In this document: one piece after another, positions 6,679-9,927 of the stretch
Layout: the number at the start of each line of letters is the position of its first letter
How positions within the stretch are numbered: position 1 is the first letter of the stretch
Source: Chloroflexota bacterium
Lineage (GTDB): Bacteria; Chloroflexota; Dehalococcoidia; UBA1151
DNA: 9,927 bases
Direction of reading: 5' to 3'
Assembly (NCBI GenBank): GCA_022561735.1
Contig: JADFQR010000026.1
Span: forward strand, 1-9,927
The notes under the pieces: model-generated
Told to the model about the DNA's origin: nothing
Databases searched by the model: none
What the model saw: the letters and a program-made list of their open reading frames with translations, nothing else
Made by a program: the position numbers and the translations under genes

Positions 6679-7020
6679 TTGGCGCTTGTTCGCCTCATGT
6701 ACTGGAAAGAGATCCCCGTCACCGTGCAGGCCAGCGAAGGCGGCGAGACTATTTCGCATCCGCTGGACGCCCGGTTCCAGGAAGCGGCCGACGCAGTGGC
6801 GATGTTCGACGGCAGCGCTGGAACGGACGAGTACCTTGACGCATGGGAGCTTAAGGACTACGGCGAGGTTGACGCGCCGCTCAAGGAAGCGGCTGCAGCG
6901 ATCGCCATGCGCTTCAACAACGGCTTCCCGGAGGATTTCGTGGCACGCATCCGGGATCTTGATCGCGCCGGCGAACGAAACCCCACGCCGGGCGCTATCG
7001 ATGACTGGCTGGAAGACTGA
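6679..7020 (+). CDS. Small PF13769-type ('virulence factor' family) protein
   Basis: A 113-residue acidic protein beginning MALVRLMYWKEIPVTVQ and containing HPLDARFQEAADAVAMFDG (48-66 region), EAAAAIAMRFNNGFPEDFVARI and a C-terminal GAIDDWLED. I recognise it as the small conserved family that databases label 'virulence factor' (PF13769). The name comes from one pathogen study; the biochemical role is unknown. There is no signal peptide, membrane helix or metal motif. The TTG start at 6679 is supported by a strong GGAGG at 6667-6671 with seven-base spacing, and the conserved family N-terminus begins right there. It lies between two methyltransferase genes in the same direction, 122 bp after the first and 130 bp before the second, which points to a one-carbon rather than a virulence role. 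That functional statement is inference. Confidence 0.82.
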   Translation: MALVRLMYWKEIPVTVQASEGGETISHPLDARFQEAADAVAMFDGSAGTDEYLDAWELKDYGEVDAPLKEAAAAIAMRFNNGFPEDFVARIRDLDRAGERNPTPGAIDDWLED

Positions 7021-7150
7021 TCGAAGTTTGAAAATCGCGCCGGCCTTGCCAAAGCCGAAGTAAACTGACCACAGCGGTGAAGTCGTGAACGCGTCCTTTT
7101 AGTATTTTTTTGAAGCCTTCCGGCAGACGCCCGCGGCGTATTGGAATCAA

Positions 7151-8044
7151 ATGACAGCAACCACGACCGTGACACTTCTTGAGCGCCTCGAACGGGGCGA
7201 TACCATCATCTCGGACGGCGCGACCGGGACCTACCTCCAGGAACACGGGCTGGAGCCCGGCGGTTGCCCGGAAGAGTTCAACGTGAGCCACCCCGACACC
7301 GTCCGGGACATGGCGAAGCGTTACTTCGATGCCGGGTCCGAGATGGTCCTCACCAACTCGTTCGGCGGCTCCAAGTTCATGACAAAGAAGTACGGTTTTC
7401 AGGATCAGGTCGCGGAGTTCAACCGCCTTGCCGCTGAGCACGCCCGTTCGGCCGCCCCTCCCGGAGGCTACGTGATCGGCTCGGTCGGGCCGACCGGCGA
7501 GTTCCTTGAACCGCTCGGACCGGTGTCTGAAAAAGAGATGTACGACGCCTTCGCAGAGCAGATCACGGCGCTGGCCGAGGGCGGCGCAGACGGCGTCGTG
7601 ATCGAAACGATGACGGCCATCGAGGAGGCGACCCTGGCCGTTCGAGCGGCCAAAGACAATACAGACCTGCTCGTGATGTCCACGATGGTGTACGACCCGG
7701 GTCCGCGCGGGTATTTCACGATGATGGGCATCACGCCGGAACGCGGCGTCAAGGAGTTGCGAGAAGCCGGGGCGGACGTGGTCGGCACGAACTGCGGCAA
7801 CGGCATCGAGCGGATGATCGAGATCGCCAGGCTTATGCGCGCCGTGGATGACGGGTTCATGATCATCCATTCAAACGCAGGCATCCCGGCGATCGTCGGT
7901 CTTGATATCGTTTATCCGGAAACGCCCGAGTTCATGGCGGAGCGCTTCAAGACGTTGCGGGACCTGGGAATCAACATAATCGGCGGGTGCTGCGGCACCG
8001 GCCCGGACCACATCAAGGCCCTGGTGAATTCGCTCAAAGGCTAA
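7151..8044 (+). CDS. Homocysteine S-methyltransferase family protein (corrinoid/betaine type)
   Basis: A 297-residue Pfam S-methyl_trans protein, the zinc-dependent barrel seen in betaine-homocysteine methyltransferase, MmuM and the first module of cobalamin-dependent methionine synthase. It transfers a methyl group to a thiol such as homocysteine. The start ILSDGATGT-like motif is present (SDGATGTYLQ, 21-30). The zinc ligands are C215 (GTNCGNG), C280 and C281 (GGCCGTGP). The length is a single-domain form with no cobalamin-binding or activation domains, so it would need a separate methyl donor or corrinoid protein. The ATG at 7151 has only a weak TTGGAA upstream, but the protein begins properly from it. 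It is co-directional with the AcsE-like and UroD-type genes. The homocysteine acceptor is likely; the donor is unknown. Confidence 0.92.
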   Translation: MTATTTVTLLERLERGDTIISDGATGTYLQEHGLEPGGCPEEFNVSHPDTVRDMAKRYFDAGSEMVLTNSFGGSKFMTKKYGFQDQVAEFNRLAAEHARSAAPPGGYVIGSVGPTGEFLEPLGPVSEKEMYDAFAEQITALAEGGADGVVIETMTAIEEATLAVRAAKDNTDLLVMSTMVYDPGPRGYFTMMGITPERGVKELREAGADVVGTNCGNGIERMIEIARLMRAVDDGFMIIHSNAGIPAIVGLDIVYPETPEFMAERFKTLRDLGINIIGGCCGTGPDHIKALVNSLKG

Positions 8045-8131
8045 CGAATCGACCCGGCTCCCTCCTTGTACTCACCGAACACGAGCGCGTTCGCAGGCAC
8101 AGGGCCAGGGACCCAGAGGACACACCTTGCG

Positions 8132-8794
8132 ATGACAACGCTCCAACAACTCAGACCACGGGACGTGATCGCCCGCTACGGTGATTGCGTTGAACTGGTG
8201 CCTATGGACCCGAATTTCCATGACATCAGCATCGGACTGTACGAACGGGATGGCGTGGCTACCGTCTGGACCTTCAGCAGACGCGACGGCGTGGAAGACC
8301 GTCTCCAGGTTGTCGTTGACCGGCTGATCCGGCTCGGCGGGATGGAGCAGGCCGGTGAATGGAACCGCCTGCGATTCCATTGCGGACGCGTCCACACACG
8401 CCCGCTGAAGTTCCTCACGGTCGCCGCCATCGAGCGCACGCCGGAACGAGATCGCCCGGAAGAGTTGCGTATCCAGGACTCCAAGAGCGCCCTGACTATC
8501 CAGTTGACGGGAGAGCAGGCAGGCGATCGTTACGTCTACCGCGTTTCTGTGACCGGCGAGGCGAAGAACCCGGCGGCTCGCCTTCGCGCCATCATCGCCG
8601 GGTTCTTGCGCTACGGTGAGATGGAGAAGATCGATGACACCAGCGTCTCGTTCGACTGCGGCCAGCGCCACGATGGGCTGGCACGGCTGATACTGCCCTA
8701 CTCAAGGAACATCAGCGCCGTCGAGGATGCCCTTGAAGCCGACGCCCTGCGCGGGCAGATGACCACCTCAACCCTCGGTTTCGCTTCAACCTGA
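8132..8794 (+). CDS. Conserved-looking hypothetical protein with duplicated CGxxH half
   Basis: A 220-residue protein that I do not recognise. It contains two related halves. The first has RLQVVVDRLIRLGGME (57-72) followed by RFHCGRVH (81-88). The second has RLRAIIAGFLRYGEME (150-165) followed by SFDCGQRH (173-180). Each half thus has an amphipathic helix ending in G-x-M-E and then F-x-C-G-x-x-H, giving C84/H88 and C176/H180, which could form one metal or heme site or two. No signal peptide or membrane segment is seen, so it is probably cytoplasmic. The ATG at 8132 is chosen over the upstream TTG at 8066 because the extension has no protein character and AGAGGA lies 11 bases before the ATG. 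It sits between the homocysteine methyltransferase (87-bp gap) and the UroD-type methyltransferase (33-bp gap), so a role in the same pathway is inferred. The function is unknown. Confidence 0.8.
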   Translation: MTTLQQLRPRDVIARYGDCVELVPMDPNFHDISIGLYERDGVATVWTFSRRDGVEDRLQVVVDRLIRLGGMEQAGEWNRLRFHCGRVHTRPLKFLTVAAIERTPERDRPEELRIQDSKSALTIQLTGEQAGDRYVYRVSVTGEAKNPAARLRAIIAGFLRYGEMEKIDDTSVSFDCGQRHDGLARLILPYSRNISAVEDALEADALRGQMTTSTLGFAST

Positions 8795-8827
8795 TCCCGG
8801 ACCTGGTACGCCGCCGGAGGCCACCTG

Positions 8828-9862
8828 ATGCCATACGAAGAGACGATGACCCCGCGGGAACGCGTTATGAACGCGCTCGCCGGCCTCCCCGTTGACCGCA
8901 CCCCCGTGTCCAACCCGACAAACGTAGCGACCGTCGAGTTGATGGACCTGGTCGACGCGCCCTTCCCCGACGCCTGCCGGGACCCTGAACTCAACGCCCG
9001 GCTCGCCGCGACCGGATACACCGAACTTGGCTTCGACTCTATCCAGCCCTACTTCACCATCATCCAGGAGTCGTCCGCCCTCGGCTGCGAGATGCAGTGG
9101 GAGCAAAAGGACAACTGGCCAACGGTGCGCATGTCCAACCCGATCTGGAAGGGGGAATCCGACGTCAAGATCCCTGCGGATTTCATTGAGCACAGGGACA
9201 CGAAAAGCGTCACCGGGGCGATCGAAATTCTGAAGCGTGAGTTTGGCGACGAGGTCGCTATCATCGGCAAGTCGATGGGACCGTGGACAATCGCCTACCA
9301 CGTGTTCGGAGTCGAGGCCTTCCTATTGATGACGATCGACGATCCTGACATGACGATGCGGATCCTGGACAAGCTGAAAGAGGCCACGGTCCTGTACGCC
9401 GACGCGCAGATCGCCGCCGGGGCGGACGCCATCTGCCTGCCGGACCACGCCACCGGTGACCTGGTCTCCGGGGAGTACTACAAACGCTTCCTCCAGGACA
9501 TCCACACTGAGATGGCGGAACGCATCGATGCTCCGCTCATCCTGCATATCTGCGGCCGCACGCTGGACCGCATGCCATACATCGCCCAGACCGGCATGGC
9601 GGCGTTCCACTTCGACTCCCGCAACGACCCGTTCGAAGCGATGGAAGCCGTTGACGGCGGCATCAACCTCGTGGGCAATATCAACAACCCGGAGACGCTC
9701 TACGCCCGCGGGCCGGACGATGTTCGTGCGGAGGTATATGCCTGTCTTGAGGCCGGCGTGCAGATGATCGCCCCGGAGTGCGCCATACCCCTCCAGACCA
9801 AACTCCAGAACCTCCTGGCCATCCCGGAGGCGGTCAAGGACTGGAGCGCGGAACGACTGTAG
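8828..9862 (+). CDS. Uroporphyrinogen decarboxylase-family methyltransferase (MtaA/CmuA-like)
   Basis: A 344-residue UroD-fold protein of the methyltransferase branch rather than the heme-biosynthesis branch. The N-terminus has the typical TMTPRERVMNALAGLPVDRTPV block (6-27). The zinc ligands of MtaA/MtbA-type methylcobamide:thiol methyltransferases are present as H240 and C242 (LILHICGRT) and C318 (APECAIP), with about 75 residues between, as in that family. Related enzymes move methyl groups from a methyl-corrinoid to a thiol such as coenzyme M, or take part in demethylation of methoxy compounds, betaines or chloromethane. GGAGG at 8816-8820 with seven-base spacing supports the ATG at 8828; another ATG at 8846 is less well placed. 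It is the last gene of the methyl-transfer run, and only 65 bp with no recognisable gene follow it before the window ends. The acceptor and donor are unknown. Confidence 0.9.
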   Translation: MPYEETMTPRERVMNALAGLPVDRTPVSNPTNVATVELMDLVDAPFPDACRDPELNARLAATGYTELGFDSIQPYFTIIQESSALGCEMQWEQKDNWPTVRMSNPIWKGESDVKIPADFIEHRDTKSVTGAIEILKREFGDEVAIIGKSMGPWTIAYHVFGVEAFLLMTIDDPDMTMRILDKLKEATVLYADAQIAAGADAICLPDHATGDLVSGEYYKRFLQDIHTEMAERIDAPLILHICGRTLDRMPYIAQTGMAAFHFDSRNDPFEAMEAVDGGINLVGNINNPETLYARGPDDVRAEVYACLEAGVQMIAPECAIPLQTKLQNLLAIPEAVKDWSAERL

Positions 9863-9927
9863 ATCGGCCCGGGCGCCTTCGAGGCGATAAACCACGGATA
9901 CGTGTGGCTAACCCTTATTGACAGATA

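Noticed and set aside
7041..7111. Imperfect hairpin near 7041-7057 and the seven-T run at 7105-7111, considered as a terminator
   Set aside because: The hairpin is short and mismatched, and about 50 bases separate it from the T-run, so the two do not form an intrinsic terminator.
6995..7870. A 291-codon open frame on the - strand
   Set aside because: It is antisense to the homocysteine methyltransferase gene, whose zinc-site motifs are unambiguous; its composition is rich in His, Arg and Gly, as expected of a shadow frame.
8066..8131. TTG start 22 codons upstream for the duplicated-CGxxH protein
   Set aside because: The extension has low-complexity Thr/Gly/Pro content and no ribosome binding site of note; the ATG at 8132 has AGAGGA upstream.
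9874..9886. Small hairpin CGCCT-TCG-AGGCG after the UroD-type gene
   Set aside because: A five-base stem with a three-base loop and no T-run after it is too weak to call a terminator.

Overview
This is a GC-rich window of bacterial chromosome that encodes metabolic enzymes. It has no rRNA, tRNA, CRISPR array or intact transposase that I can see. The lineage cannot be fixed from the sequence alone. A stand-alone cysteine-rich methylene-THF reductase C-terminal protein, an AcsE-like methyltransferase, a small PF13769-type protein and a UroD/MtaA-type methyltransferase together resemble gene sets I associate with uncultured Chloroflexota (SAR202/Dehalococcoidia-like). That placement is an inference from memory. 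Four of the nine genes with assigned starts use TTG or GTG, and most starts have a GGAG-type ribosome binding site.

Left half (1-4611), small-molecule oxidation. A 3-hydroxyisobutyrate dehydrogenase-family gene runs leftward off the edge. It is separated from the next genes by a 424-bp gap that holds a 216-bp element with 16-bp inverted ends, probably a MITE. Two tandem bicupin genes point right and meet, tail to tail, a leftward D-2-hydroxyacid dehydrogenase. A divergent spacer with a perfect 8-bp dyad then leads to a sugar-phosphate isomerase/epimerase-type TIM-barrel gene. Two NAD(P)-dependent hydroxyacid dehydrogenases, two metal-binding bicupins and an isomerase suggest catabolism of a sugar acid or hydroxy acid. 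The substrate is not readable from the sequence.

Right half (4612-9927), one-carbon and methyl transfer. All genes here point right: (1) a zinc/iron-type cysteine-rich methylene-THF reductase C-terminal domain protein, with a clear reading frame but no ATG/GTG/TTG start; (2) a pterin-binding methyl-THF:corrinoid methyltransferase-like protein; (3) a 113-residue PF13769-type protein; (4) a homocysteine S-methyltransferase-family protein with the Cys...CysCys zinc site; (5) a 220-residue unknown protein with a duplicated CGxxH motif; (6) a UroD/MtaA-type methyltransferase with the HxC...C zinc site. Together they look like a route that moves methyl groups between a donor, a corrinoid, tetrahydrofolate and a thiol. 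No corrinoid-binding protein or reductive activator is encoded in the window.

The points most worth a second look are the start-less cysteine-rich gene, the duplicated-CGxxH protein inside the methyl-transfer cluster, and the PF13769-type protein, whose database name (virulence factor) does not fit this context.
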